A stretch of 59,718 bases of DNA from the NCBI GenBank assembly GCA_031272035.1, contig JAISUO010000097.1, forward strand, positions 1 through 59,718, written 5' to 3'. Made by a program: the position numbers and the translations under genes. The stretch is from Synergistaceae bacterium (GTDB taxonomy: Bacteria > Synergistota > Synergistia > Synergistales > Aminobacteriaceae). Below the pieces are notes generated by a model. It made no database searches and was not told where the DNA came from. It worked only from the letters and a program-made list of their open reading frames with translations. Below are positions 50,202 to 59,419 of the stretch, piece by piece. Every line of letters begins with the position of its first letter. Position 1 is the stretch's first letter.

Positions 50202-51095
50202 CTACGCCTCAGGGTTCAGCTTTCGCAGCAGGTTTTTGCAGAAATGTATCTCCATGCGCTCTTTGGCCTGACGTTCACCGTAGCGCTCCCACAGCGGTTC
50301 GGTCAGTTCCATCTCGATGGGAACGTTGTCGGAAACGAAGGCGGCGTCCACAGAGCGCGAGTCCTTGGAGGCCGAGGTTTTCAGGATTTCCGCGGCGACA
50401 CCGGAGAAATTCTGCAGTCCCCGCTCCACCGAGCAGGCCCCTTCCTCCCCCAGATGGTCCAGAGCGGCCTGCAGCAGGTGGAAGTAAAGCTTGATGCTCA
50501 AAATTCCGAATCCGCGCTTGCCGTTGGCGTTTTCGGGCTCGATTTCAGGGGGAATCCAGGCGGGGTCGTATTCCTCGAAGCACTGAGGCCGCAGCTCCTC
50601 CGGCAGGTTTTCCGGACGAAGCACCACGTTGAACGCGCAGTACTCGTCGCCCTCCTGCGTCAGCGTTTTCGCCAGGTTGACGTAAGTGTAGTCGTAGGCG
50701 TAGGCGCTGTAACAGGCGGGATGGAACTCCTCGCAGTAAATTCGTCCAACTTCCCTCTGACCCTGAGCTTTCCAGGCGTCGGCCATGGGACAGACCAGGG
50801 TGTGGGACACCCGCTCCTGAGGGTTGAGCTCCTGAAGCTCCCGACGGAAGCGAGGGTCGCCGGGAAGGTCGTGGGACAGGGTAAAGAGGTTCTGCATGTT
50901 GATCTTTGCTCCCCATGCCAGATGTTTTTCCCTTGTGGCCAGGGCCCGATCGATGCCGAAGCGGCGGGTGGCGTCCCGAAGGGCCTTTTCGCCCGTCTCT
51001 CCGTGGTCGTCCAGAAGCTGCCGCCCAATGCAGCCGTAAAGCAGAGTGTAACAGTCCCCCAGGTTCATCACGCATCGTTCTTCGTAAGTGTACAT
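50202..51095 (-). CDS. L-2-amino-thiazoline-4-carboxylate (ATC) hydrolase-like protein, paralogue 1
   Basis: A 297-residue protein of the ATC hydrolase-like family (PF14196 type). Family signs are VCPMADAWKAQGQREVGRIY, the metal- or active-site-like YCEEFHPACYSAYAYD, NLAKTL, and DEYCAFNVVL with the closing Cys-X-Phe. Characterised ATC hydrolase opens the thiazoline ring of ATC to N-carbamoyl-cysteine; most members are uncharacterised. It shares length and motif order with the gene directly upstream, so the pair is a tandem duplication. It lies last in an operon with a peptide transporter and a D-aminoacylase. The His in EEFHP is kept here, whereas paralogue 2 has Gln. Confidence 0.78.
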   Translation of the reverse strand: MYTYEERCVMNLGDCYTLLYGCIGRQLLDDHGETGEKALRDATRRFGIDRALATREKHLAWGAKINMQNLFTLSHDLPGDPRFRRELQELNPQERVSHTLVCPMADAWKAQGQREVGRIYCEEFHPACYSAYAYDYTYVNLAKTLTQEGDEYCAFNVVLRPENLPEELRPQCFEEYDPAWIPPEIEPENANGKRGFGILSIKLYFHLLQAALDHLGEEGACSVERGLQNFSGVAAEILKTSASKDSRSVDAAFVSDNVPIEMELTEPLWERYGERQAKERMEIHFCKNLLRKLNPEA

Positions 51096-51113
51096 CTTTC
51101 GTCCTCCCCTGCG

Positions 51114-52007
51114 TCAGCGCCGCAGCAGTTCCGTCTTCAGCGCGTTCAGCAGGTTGATCTGCATGAGCCGCGGAGCGTCCGGGTCGACGCAGTCCAGCCA
51201 GCGCGGATCCTGCGAGACGTCCGGAGCGATGGGAAAATTCAGCCTCAGGAAGGCCTCGTCGCAGACCTCCCGGGTATGGGCGGCGTGAAGCTTCATGAGC
51301 GGCGTCACTTCTCCCGCCAGACGGCGAAGCCCCAGCGCCACGGCACAGACCCCCTCGTCGCCGTGCCGCTCTCTGGCCGCCTCCAAAAGACAGCCGTACA
51401 TTTTGATGAACTGCAGCCCGATCCCCTCCGCAAAGGTCGCGTCCTTCAGCGGGGGAGCCGAAGGGCCGGTCTCCTCGCCGGGGAAGGGGAAACTCTCGCG
51501 GCGCTGTTCTCCGTCGAGGTTGGCCGCCCGCAGGTACGCGGAAAAACGGCAGTGGTTGTCCCGACGGCAGGTCAGGAAAGTGGATTGGTTCATCTGGCCC
51601 CTGCCGCCGGTGTAGCCGGTTACCAGTCCGCGCTGGAACTCTTCACAGTACCAAAGGCCGATTTCGCCGGCCCCCGCCCTGTTCCAGAGGTCGGCCATGG
51701 GGCAGGTGCGCACCTCCCAGAGACAGACCTCTTCGGAGTCCGCCAGAACCTCCTCGTACATACGGGGATCGGTCCGATACTCCAACCCCACGCCGTAAAG
51801 GCTGCGGAGGTTGGTCTTCACGCCGGCGGCGACGTGTTTCTTCCGGAGGGAGCTTCCCATATCCCGCCCCATGCGGCGTATCGCCTCCCGCACGGTTCCG
51901 GCCGCGGAACGTCCGCAGCATTCGGCGAGGCTCCCCGCCAGGTGCAGATAAAGCAAAGACAGGCAGTCCTGCTGGTTTTGATCCTTGATTTCCGTGATAT
52001 TGTACAT
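51114..52007 (-). CDS. L-2-amino-thiazoline-4-carboxylate (ATC) hydrolase-like protein, paralogue 2
   Basis: A 297-residue paralogue of the preceding entry. The corresponding motifs are TCPMADLWNRAGAGEIG, WYCEEFQRGLVTGYTGG, NQSTFLT, and DNHCRFSAYL. Cys-Pro, the CEE triad and Cys-X-Phe are retained, but the His of paralogue 1 is Gln, so its catalysis may differ or be lost. It ends 18 bases before paralogue 1 begins and starts 17 bases after dppF, all on one strand. The substrate is unknown; a thiazoline, cyclic amidine or N-acylated amino acid is possible. Confidence 0.76.
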   Translation of the reverse strand: MYNITEIKDQNQQDCLSLLYLHLAGSLAECCGRSAAGTVREAIRRMGRDMGSSLRKKHVAAGVKTNLRSLYGVGLEYRTDPRMYEEVLADSEEVCLWEVRTCPMADLWNRAGAGEIGLWYCEEFQRGLVTGYTGGRGQMNQSTFLTCRRDNHCRFSAYLRAANLDGEQRRESFPFPGEETGPSAPPLKDATFAEGIGLQFIKMYGCLLEAARERHGDEGVCAVALGLRRLAGEVTPLMKLHAAHTREVCDEAFLRLNFPIAPDVSQDPRWLDCVDPDAPRLMQINLLNALKTELLRR

Positions 52008-52024
52008 TGTGGCGGCCTCCGATT

Positions 52025-53017
52025 TCAGGCGTCCCGCAAAAAGCAGGACACAAGGTGTCCGGGCGTGATTTCCTTAAGCTCCGGCTCGGCGCTGCGGCAT
52101 TTTTCGACGACTGAGGGACATCGGCCGGCGAAGCGGCAGGCGGCGGGCGGGTCGATGGGAGAAGTGATCTCGCCCTTCATGATGATGCGTTTCCTGCGGT
52201 CGCGCAGGCTTGGAACCGGAATCGCCGAGAGGAGCGCCTCGGTGTAGGGATGGAGAGGATTCGTGAAAAGCTCCTCGGAGGACGCCTTTTCGATGATCCG
52301 GCCCAGGTACATGACCGCGATTTCGTCGGAAAAATGGTACACCACCGACAGATCGTGGGTGATGAACAAATAAGTCAGGTTCATTTGTTTTCGTATGGTT
52401 TTCATCAGGTTCAGAATTTGAGCCTGAATCGAAACGTCAAGGGCGGAGACGGGTTCGTCGCAGACGATAAACTTCGGCGTGAGGGCGAGGGCTCGGGCGA
52501 TTCCCACCCTCTGCCGCCGCCCGCCGTCCAGTTCGTGAGGATAGGCGCTGGTCAGCCGCCGGGAGAGCCCCACCACGTTCATGAGCTCCTGCACCTTCTC
52601 CGAGAGGGCCCGGCCCCGCAGCACTCCGTTGACCGTGAGAGGCTCGGCGATGATCTGCGCGACGCTCATCCGCGGGTCGAGGGAAGAAAAGGGATCCTGA
52701 AAAATGATCTGGAGGTCCCGGCGTTTTTTCCGCATTTCGTCCAGGGAAAGGGTGAGGATATTCTGTCCCTCGAAGAGCACTTCGCCGTCGGTGGGCTCCG
52801 TCAGGCGCAGCAGAGCCCGTCCAGTGGTGGACTTTCCGCAGCCCGACTCCCCAACGAGCCCCAGAGTTCCGCCGCGCCGAATCTCGAAGGAGACGTCGTC
52901 CACGGCGTGAAGTTTCCCTCTGGGGGTGTCGAAATATTTTTTTAAATGGCGGACCTGCAGCAGGCTTTCCGCATCGTTCTCCGGTTTCACGCCGGACATC
53001 GTCGCGTCATCGGCCAT
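52025..53017 (-). CDS. dppF: Peptide ABC transporter ATP-binding protein DppF-like
   Basis: A 330-residue oligopeptide/dipeptide ATPase. Walker [17 protein letters not shown], signature [19 protein letters not shown] (LDGGRR in place of the usual LSGGQ), Walker [16 protein letters not shown], and the C-terminal oligopeptide-type cysteine motif [11 protein letters not shown]. The signature variant is notable but the gene is otherwise intact. The start at 53017 overlaps the dppD end by 11 bases; a longer frame upstream lies inside dppD. It powers peptide import with DppD. Confidence 0.9.
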   Translation of the reverse strand: MADDATMSGVKPENDAESLLQVRHLKKYFDTPRGKLHAVDDVSFEIRRGGTLGLVGESGCGKSTTGRALLRLTEPTDGEVLFEGQNILTLSLDEMRKKRRDLQIIFQDPFSSLDPRMSVAQIIAEPLTVNGVLRGRALSEKVQELMNVVGLSRRLTSAYPHELDGGRRQRVGIARALALTPKFIVCDEPVSALDVSIQAQILNLMKTIRKQMNLTYLFITHDLSVVYHFSDEIAVMYLGRIIEKASSEELFTNPLHPYTEALLSAIPVPSLRDRRKRIIMKGEITSPIDPPAACRFAGRCPSVVEKCRSAEPELKEITPGHLVSCFLRDA

Positions 53018-54029
53018 GGGATAACAGCAGCCTTTCTGAAATAGTGTTTTCGTCGTACAGGTGACAGGCCGCGAAGTGCTCCTCCGTCCTGTATACCGGC
53101 CCGGGCTTTTCCGTTTTGCAGATTTCGAGAGCATAGTCGCACCTCGGGCGGAAGACGCAGCCTTTGGGCAGCCGGCTGGGGTCGGGCATGTCGCCCCGAA
53201 TGGGCTTCAGCATCTCCGACCGGTTTTTCAGGTTGGGCAGGGAGTTGAAAAGCCCCTCGGTGTAGGGATGCCGGCAGTTTTCAAAAATGTCCTCCAGCGT
53301 TCCGTACTCCACGACGCGGCCTCCGTAGATCACCGCCACGGCGTCGCAGATGTCGGCCACGATCCCCAGGTCGTGGGTGATCATCAGCATGGAGGTGTCG
53401 TTGCGCGCCCGCAGATCCTTCATGAGCTCCAGCACCTGAGCCTGGATCGTCACGTCCAGCGCCGTTGTGGGCTCGTCCGCGATCAAAAGCTGCGGAGTGC
53501 AGGCCAGAGCGATGGCGATCACGACACGCTGCTTCATCCCGCCGGAGAACTGGTGGGGAAACTCCGAGCCGCGTTCCGGCGCGATTCCCACCCGTTCCAG
53601 CATGAAGCGGGCCTTTTCGACGGCCGCGTGCGTGTCAGTTTTTTCGTGGAACGAGATCACCTCGGCGATTTGACGCTCCACCGACATGACCGGATTCAGC
53701 GACGTCATGGGATCCTGAAAGATCATGGAAATTCTGGAGCCCCGAATGGACTGCATCTCTTTGTCCGAGAGCTTCGTAAGGTCCAGACCGTCGAAAACGA
53801 TCCGGCCTGAGACGAGGACCCCCGGCGGGCTGGGCACGAGCTGCAGAATCGAGAGCCCCGTGGTGGTTTTGCCCGCGCCGGTCTCCCCCACCAGCCCCAA
53901 GGTCTGCCCCTTCCGAATCGAAAAATTCACCCCGTTCAGGGCGCGCACCGTTTCTCCGGGAGTCCGGTACTCCACGGTCAGACCTTCCACGTCCAAAATG
54001 ACCGGGGCCGCGGTTTTGCGTTCAGGCAC
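53007..54029 (-). CDS. dppD: Peptide ABC transporter ATP-binding protein DppD-like
   Basis: A 340-residue oligopeptide/dipeptide ATPase. Walker A LVGETGAGKTTTGLSIL, signature FPHQFSGGMKQRVVIAIAL, Walker B PQLLIADEPTTALDVT, and the Cys-rich C-terminus KGCVFRPRCDYALEICK. It forms a heterodimer with DppF. It begins 15 bases after the dppC stop and overlaps dppF by 11 bases. Peptides or N-acyl amino acids are the probable substrates, given the D-aminoacylase in the same operon. Confidence 0.93.
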   Translation of the reverse strand: MPERKTAAPVILDVEGLTVEYRTPGETVRALNGVNFSIRKGQTLGLVGETGAGKTTTGLSILQLVPSPPGVLVSGRIVFDGLDLTKLSDKEMQSIRGSRISMIFQDPMTSLNPVMSVERQIAEVISFHEKTDTHAAVEKARFMLERVGIAPERGSEFPHQFSGGMKQRVVIAIALACTPQLLIADEPTTALDVTIQAQVLELMKDLRARNDTSMLMITHDLGIVADICDAVAVIYGGRVVEYGTLEDIFENCRHPYTEGLFNSLPNLKNRSEMLKPIRGDMPDPSRLPKGCVFRPRCDYALEICKTEKPGPVYRTEEHFAACHLYDENTISERLLLSHGR

Positions 54030-54044
54030 CGTTCTCGTCTCCCT

Positions 54045-54959
54045 TCATTTCAGCCGGGGATCCAGCGTGTCCCGCAGTCCGTCGCCCAGCAGGTTCAGGG
54101 CGAGGATCGTGATCATGATGGCCAGCCCGGGGAAAAACGTGAGATAGCTGGAATCGCGGATGTAGGTTCTGCCCGACGAGAGCAGGCTCCCCCACTCCGG
54201 GTAAGGCTGCTGAACGCCCAGCCCCAGAAAGCTCAGGGCCGCGATGGAGGTGATGGTTGCGGCTATGCGCAGCGTGGTCTGCACGATGATCGGCGCAAGA
54301 CAGTTGGGCAGAACGTGCCTCATGATGATGTGGAAGTCCTTCGCTCCCGTCGCCCGGGCCGCCTCGATGAACTCGATGTCCCTCACCGTCAGCACGGCGC
54401 CCCGAACCACACGGGCGAAGGACGGGATGAGCGAAATCGAGAGCGCGATCGTCAGGTTGATCGTTTTGGGCCCCAGCGCGGCGACGATGACCATCGCGAA
54501 GAGGATCATGGGCATCGCCAGAAGGATGTCCATGATGCGCATGATGATGTGGTCCATGCGCCCGCCGTAGTAGCCGGATGCCGCTCCGGTGGCGCCTCCG
54601 CAGATGAGCCCCAGCAGCACCGCCAGAAAACTGATGGACAGGGAAATCCGCGTTCCATAAACGACACGCGCCAACAGGTCCCGGCCAAACTCGTCGGTTC
54701 CCAGGGGATGCGCGGCCGACGGCCACTGAAGCCGGTTTTTGATGTTCTGCTGAACGACGTCCGTCTGGTAATCGTAAAAACAGGGGCCGAACAGGGCGAC
54801 CAGAACCAGAAGCGTCAAAATGACGAGCCCCAGAACCGACGCCCTGTTCCTGAAAAAACGTCCCCAAAATTCCGCCAGCGGACCGGGCCGCCGGATCGGT
54901 TCGTCCTCAGACTCCTCCAGTTCCGGAGAGAGGTTTTCGTTCAATTCCATCGTCTTCAT
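54045..54959 (-). CDS. dppC: Peptide ABC transporter permease DppC-like
   Basis: A 304-residue permease with an N-terminal cytoplasmic acidic stretch (SPELEESEDEPIRRPGPL) and about six membrane segments. The binding-protein-dependent transport motif is visible as EAARATGAKDFHIIMRHVLP. LGTDEFGRDLLARVVYGTRI is characteristic of the DppC group. ATG at 54959 lies after GAGG; an in-frame ATG at 54950 is close by. A longer frame from 55067 overlaps dppB and is discarded. It pairs with DppB in the inner membrane. Confidence 0.92.
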   Translation of the reverse strand: MKTMELNENLSPELEESEDEPIRRPGPLAEFWGRFFRNRASVLGLVILTLLVLVALFGPCFYDYQTDVVQQNIKNRLQWPSAAHPLGTDEFGRDLLARVVYGTRISLSISFLAVLLGLICGGATGAASGYYGGRMDHIIMRIMDILLAMPMILFAMVIVAALGPKTINLTIALSISLIPSFARVVRGAVLTVRDIEFIEAARATGAKDFHIIMRHVLPNCLAPIIVQTTLRIAATITSIAALSFLGLGVQQPYPEWGSLLSSGRTYIRDSSYLTFFPGLAIMITILALNLLGDGLRDTLDPRLK

Positions 54960-54967
54960 CCTTTTCC

Positions 54968-55894
54968 TCAATGGTACATCGAACGGATGCGGGGATCCAC
55001 AAAACCGTACAGCAGATCCACAGCCAGGTTGACGACCGAGATTGAGACGGTGAAGACGACGATGCAACCCAGCACCATCGGCGTGTCACGTCCCGCGATC
55101 GCCTGAACCATGAGCCGCCCCACGCCGGGCCAGGCGAAAACGGTCTCCGCCAGCACCGCGCCCCCCAGCAGGTTGCCCACCTGAAGTCCGATCACCGTTA
55201 TCGTTGGGATCAGAGCGTTTTTGAAGGCGTGATCCCGAATGACCCTCGACCAGGGCAATCCCTTGCTCCGGGCGGTGCGGATGTAGTCCTGCCGAATCGT
55301 CTCCAGCATGGAAGATCGGGTCGTGCGGGCCGTCAGAGCCATATTCATCACCCCGAGGGCGACGGCCGGCAGGACGATGCTGTTCCACTTCGACGCGCCG
55401 GCCACGGGGAACCAGCCCAGTTTAAGGGAAAAAACGAGGATCAGCAGCAGCGCCAGCCAGAACATCGGGATAGAAACCCCCACCAGCGCAGCGATCATAC
55501 TGATGTTGTCCACGAGGGTGTTCTGACGGACCGCCGCCACGATCCCCAGAGGAATCGCCAGTATAATTGAAAAAATCATGGAAACCAGGGCCAGCCGGAT
55601 CGTGTGGGGAAATCGGGAGAGAATTTCCTGAGCCACCGGTTCCTTTGTTCGGTAGGAGAGCCCGAAGTTTCCCCGCGCCAGGTTCCCCATATACTTTACG
55701 TACTGCACCAGCAGGGGTTTGTCGAGCCCCAGCTCCGCCCGCAGCGCGGCCACCTGCTCCGGCGTCGCCATGTCTCCCAGCAGCATGCGCGTCGGATCCC
55801 CCGGGGCGACGTTCAGAATCATAAACACGATGAACGTCACCCCAAGGAGCACCGGCAGCAGAGAGACGACGCGTTTTGTGACGTACCTGAACAC
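54968..55894 (-). CDS. dppB: Peptide ABC transporter permease DppB-like
   Basis: A 308-residue permease: MFRYVTKRVVSLLPVLLG, FIVFMILNVAPGDPTRMLLG, and the DppB-type loop YIRTARSKGLPWSRVIRDHA. The substrate-pathway segment GNLLGGAVLAETVFAWPGVG is conserved. It begins 32 bases after dppA and ends eight bases before dppC. Confidence 0.93.
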   Translation of the reverse strand: MFRYVTKRVVSLLPVLLGVTFIVFMILNVAPGDPTRMLLGDMATPEQVAALRAELGLDKPLLVQYVKYMGNLARGNFGLSYRTKEPVAQEILSRFPHTIRLALVSMIFSIILAIPLGIVAAVRQNTLVDNISMIAALVGVSIPMFWLALLLILVFSLKLGWFPVAGASKWNSIVLPAVALGVMNMALTARTTRSSMLETIRQDYIRTARSKGLPWSRVIRDHAFKNALIPTITVIGLQVGNLLGGAVLAETVFAWPGVGRLMVQAIAGRDTPMVLGCIVVFTVSISVVNLAVDLLYGFVDPRIRSMYH

Positions 55895-55926
55895 GTTGGT
55901 CCCCTGAAGCGTAAGACGAAGCTGAC

Positions 55927-57426
55927 TTACTTCGCCCAGCGGACTTCGTTGAAGTTGATGTACCCCGTCGCGCTGGGAACCACGCCCTCCAGATCCTTGT
56001 TATAAGCGCGGAAGATAATGTCCTGATAGAGCGAGGGCTGCGGGCTCAGACCGTTCAGCAGCTCCACCGTGGATTCCACCAGAGCGAGGCGCTCCGCCTC
56101 GTCCAGGGTGCTCTCGATTTTCTCCACCCGGGCGTCGATTTCCTTATCGTTCAGCGAGCCGGGATTGGAGGCTCTCCGGCGGGAGTGATACCGCTGGATG
56201 TAGGTGACGATGTTGGACGGCGACCAGGACACGATGGCGCTCTCGTAGTCGCCCTTGCCGGTTTTATCCAGGTAGCTCGCCAGGTCCATGGTGACGATGT
56301 CGACCTTTATCCCGAGTTTGGACAGGTTCTCCTGAATAACCGTCGCCACGCGCACTTTCGTCTCGTTGGAGCAGATAATGGGCACCGTCACTTTGGACGG
56401 GTCGCCGCCCCAGTCTTTGAGGTGAGCCTTCGCCTTTTCCGGGTCGTAGCCGACGGAATTTTTGTCGGTGAAGCCCTTGAACCCCTTCGGCACCGCCGCG
56501 CTGTTGGGCGTTCCAAAACCGTTGAGCGCCGCGGCCACGATGGCCTCCCGGTCGATGCCGGCGCTGAGGGCCTGCCGGAAGTTCACGTCGTCATAGGGCT
56601 TGACGTCCTTGTTGAGGCTCAGGAACCAGTTGACGACGCTGGTGACCTCGGTGACCTTCACATCCGGGTTGTCCTTCAGGCGAGGGATGTCCGTCGTCTC
56701 CACCTCGTAGATGAAGTCCACTTCTCCGGCCTCCAGCGCGATCGTCCGCGACGTCCCCTCGGGGATGAAGCGCCAGATCACCTTATCGATGGAGGGCATC
56801 AGTTTTTTATCGAAATATTTGTCGTTCTTCACAAATTCCAGAGAGTCTCCCCGGGACCACTTCACGAACTTGTAGGGACCGGTTCCGATCGGGTTCGTGT
56901 TGAAGTTGTTTTTGGAGTCGATCAGTTTTTTGGGGACGATGAAGTTGAAGTGATAGCCCAGGTCGTAGAGCAGCCCCGCGTAGAGGCCGTTCGTGGTGAT
57001 TTTGACGGTGAGGGGATCCAGCTCCTCCACCTTCGCGATTTTTCCGGTGTAGTTCACCGACGAGGGAAACGTCTTCGCCCACAGCAGCGAGGCCACCACG
57101 TCGGATGCCGTCAGCGCCTGGCCGTCGTGGAACAGAACGCCCTCCTTGAGTTTGAACGTCCACTCGGTTCCGCTGACGGTGTAGCTCGCGGCAAGGTCCG
57201 GCACGGGCTCCAGCGTATCCTGCGTGATGCGGATCAGTCCGTTGTAGGTCAGAAGGTTCATGAAAACGCTGGCCAGCGAGTCGTGCTCAACGGTGGTCAG
57301 AGACGGCGGCTCGTTTTCCGTGGCGATGACCAGAGAATCCCTCGCGGCCTCAGCCCCCTGCGGGGCGGACAAAAAGAACGCGGGAACGAGAATCGCTACC
57401 AGTACCCATCGAAACCATTTTTGCAT
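55927..57426 (-). CDS. dppA: Peptide ABC transporter substrate-binding protein DppA-like
   Basis: A 499-residue type II periplasmic receptor (SBP_bac_5). The signal peptide runs through VLVAILVPAFFLSAPQGAEA. Mature signatures: DSLVIATENEPPSLTTVEHD, VLFHDGQALTASDVVASLLW, GTGPYKFVKWSRGDSLEFV and DDVNFRQALSAGIDREAIV. It should bind peptides or acylated amino acids. It is preceded by the D-aminoacylase and a 114-base AT-rich spacer without a clear terminator. Confidence 0.94.
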   Translation of the reverse strand: MQKWFRWVLVAILVPAFFLSAPQGAEAARDSLVIATENEPPSLTTVEHDSLASVFMNLLTYNGLIRITQDTLEPVPDLAASYTVSGTEWTFKLKEGVLFHDGQALTASDVVASLLWAKTFPSSVNYTGKIAKVEELDPLTVKITTNGLYAGLLYDLGYHFNFIVPKKLIDSKNNFNTNPIGTGPYKFVKWSRGDSLEFVKNDKYFDKKLMPSIDKVIWRFIPEGTSRTIALEAGEVDFIYEVETTDIPRLKDNPDVKVTEVTSVVNWFLSLNKDVKPYDDVNFRQALSAGIDREAIVAAALNGFGTPNSAAVPKGFKGFTDKNSVGYDPEKAKAHLKDWGGDPSKVTVPIICSNETKVRVATVIQENLSKLGIKVDIVTMDLASYLDKTGKGDYESAIVSWSPSNIVTYIQRYHSRRRASNPGSLNDKEIDARVEKIESTLDEAERLALVESTVELLNGLSPQPSLYQDIIFRAYNKDLEGVVPSATGYINFNEVRWAK

Positions 57427-57540
57427 TGCACTCCATTCTCCTTTTCGTTTTTATATTTTTTTTAAAACTAAAACTTCAAAACTATTCAAAACTAAATTTT
57501 CAGTGCTGAGAGCTCTCCGATTTCCTCTCACAATCTCTTT

Positions 57541-59154
57541 TCACAATCTGTTGCCGAGCCTCAACCCCCTTCCGGCCCGCGCGCCGACAAACTCTCCGCG
57601 GTCCACGGAAACGCGCCCGTTGACCAGAACCCATTCCACGCCCCGCGGCTTTTGGGCCGGGCTTTCCCAGGTCGCCGAGTCCTCAATCGTCTTCGGGTCG
57701 AAGATCGTCACGTCGGCGGCGAAGCCTTCCTTCAGGACGCCGCGTCCCTCCAAGCCGAAGGTTTCCGCCGGCAGCCCCGTCATTCTGTAAATGCCCTCCT
57801 CCAGGCTCATCAGGCCCTCGTCCAGCACAAAGCGCCGAAGAAAGCGGGGAAACGCGCCGTAATTGCGGGGATGGGGCCTGCCGCAGGCCGTCGGCCCGGC
57901 GTAGTGGCGCGCGAAGGCGTCCGACCCCACCATGCAGCGCTTGTTCCTGAGAAAGGTTCGCACGTCGTCCTCGGACATGGAGTGGCAGATCATCCCGGCG
58001 CGTCCCTCTGTTTCCCGCAGAACCAGGGCCAGCGCGTCATAAGGTTCTTTTCCGCGGGTTTCTTCGGTGATTTGAGCGAGGCTCTTTCCCTCGTATCGGG
58101 CCAGCCCCGTGGAGCTGACGACGATTCTTTCCGCCCCGCAGGAGAGAAGAATGTTGTCCCAGGAGTCATCTCCGAGGTCGGCGAGAATCCTGTCCCTTTG
58201 ATCAAGGAGAATCGCGCAGCCGTCGCCCAGCCCGTGAGAGAGAACCCAAGGCGGCAGCAGGGTTTTCAGAGACATGGACGCGGCCGCGTAGGGATACACG
58301 TCGAAGGAAACCGGAACTCCCGAAGCGTTGGCGCGCTCAATCAGGTCGAGGCAACGGTCCGCCGTCCCGTGGTTCTTCGCACCCGTCACCTTCAGGTGGG
58401 AGACGTGGCCCCGACAGCCGCTCCCCTTCGCGATTTCCACCACCTCCGCGATGGAGTCCAAAACCCGATCTCCCTCGTTGCGCATGTGCGAGTTGTAGAC
58501 GCCGCCAAAGGGCCTCAGGACGCCGCACAGCTCCGTCAGCTCCTCCGTCGGAGCGAACATGCTGGGGACGTAGGTCAATCCGGAGGAAAGCCCCAGCGCG
58601 CCCTCTTCCATACTCCGGCGCAGCATTTCCTTCATGAGGTCCCTTTCGCCGGGGAGCGCCTTTTTATCCTCGTACCCGCAGGCGTGGATTCTCAGGTTCG
58701 CGTTTCCCGCGAAAAGAGCCGCATTGGTCGAGTTTCCCCGCGCGTCGAAGGCCGCCAGGTATTCTCCGAAGGACTGAGGTTCGATGGCTACCCGCGTCAT
58801 GCCCGGCACGGCGTTTTCGTTGCGCCGGCGGTATTCGTCGAGATGTCCGCTGCCCGTGGGCACGGCGCTGGACCCGCAGAGCCCGCAGACGTCGGTGGTC
58901 ACGCCCTGCATCACCTTCGCCTCGGCGTCGGGGTAATAAAGAGCATGGGCGTCCGTGTGACAATGCGCATCGATAAAGCCAGGGCAGACGATTTTCCCCC
59001 CGGCGTCGATTCTCCGCTCCGCCGAGGCGTCTTTCAGATCGTCCACAGCCCGAATCGCGTTTCCGGCGATACCCAGATCGCTTCGGCGCGGCCGTCCTCC
59101 GGTTCCGTCCACAATCGTGCCTTTTTCGACGATGATGTCGAAATTCTCGGCCAT
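57541..59154 (-). CDS. N-acyl-D-amino-acid deacylase (D-aminoacylase family amidohydrolase)
   Basis: A 537-residue amidohydrolase. Metal and catalytic residues: His-X-His in FIDAHCHTDAH, the Cys of VCGLCGSS, His in RGHVSHLKVTG, the catalytic Asp in CMVGSDAFARHY. This matches D-aminoacylase, which removes the acyl group from N-acyl-D-amino acids, in the cytoplasm. The C-terminal ADVTIFDPKTIED closes the small beta domain. The ATG at 59154 follows GGGGGAT; a frame to 59190 adds 12 residues. It is the first gene of the operon with the peptide transporter and ATC-hydrolase paralogues, suggesting D-amino acid or N-acyl-amino acid salvage, perhaps from peptidoglycan or fermentation products. Confidence 0.9.
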   Translation of the reverse strand: MAENFDIIVEKGTIVDGTGGRPRRSDLGIAGNAIRAVDDLKDASAERRIDAGGKIVCPGFIDAHCHTDAHALYYPDAEAKVMQGVTTDVCGLCGSSAVPTGSGHLDEYRRRNENAVPGMTRVAIEPQSFGEYLAAFDARGNSTNAALFAGNANLRIHACGYEDKKALPGERDLMKEMLRRSMEEGALGLSSGLTYVPSMFAPTEELTELCGVLRPFGGVYNSHMRNEGDRVLDSIAEVVEIAKGSGCRGHVSHLKVTGAKNHGTADRCLDLIERANASGVPVSFDVYPYAAASMSLKTLLPPWVLSHGLGDGCAILLDQRDRILADLGDDSWDNILLSCGAERIVVSSTGLARYEGKSLAQITEETRGKEPYDALALVLRETEGRAGMICHSMSEDDVRTFLRNKRCMVGSDAFARHYAGPTACGRPHPRNYGAFPRFLRRFVLDEGLMSLEEGIYRMTGLPAETFGLEGRGVLKEGFAADVTIFDPKTIEDSATWESPAQKPRGVEWVLVNGRVSVDRGEFVGARAGRGLRLGNRL

Positions 59155-59386
59155 GACCGTTAATCCCCCTGCCTTTCGACTGAATGTCATACCCGTTTTA
59201 ATTGATCAAAAATGAATACGAATCCGCAACGCTGCCGTTGGTTTGACGGCTGAGATTCGGGTTCAGTATATCATAGAGGTTTAATAAGATTATTTCCCGC
59301 TGTGAGGACAACTCTGCCCGGGCCGAACTTATGGAGAGAGTGTGATATATGTCCGTTTTCTTTTGAGTTTTTCCAAAATATTCGCG

Positions 59387-59395
59387 TGATATAAT
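59387..59395 (+). promoter_or_regulatory. Extended -10 element upstream of the PD-(D/E)XK transposase
   Basis: TGATATAAT is a consensus extended -10, with no clear -35 at 16-18 bases. It is 25 bases upstream of the ATG, with CGGAGG between. It lies in the 265-base divergent region after the D-aminoacylase, in which I found no other feature. Confidence 0.5.
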
Positions 59396-59419
59396 GGTTT
59401 CGCGGAGGTTTGCGTTTTA

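Noticed and set aside
50127-52247. A 706-codon open frame on the plus strand
   Set aside because: Antisense to the ATC-hydrolase-like pair and dppF; low-complexity translation and no family signature.
57508-57517. Perfect 10-bp palindrome GAGAGCTCTC between D-aminoacylase and dppA
   Set aside because: Too short, without U-tract or symmetrical flanks to call a terminator or operator.
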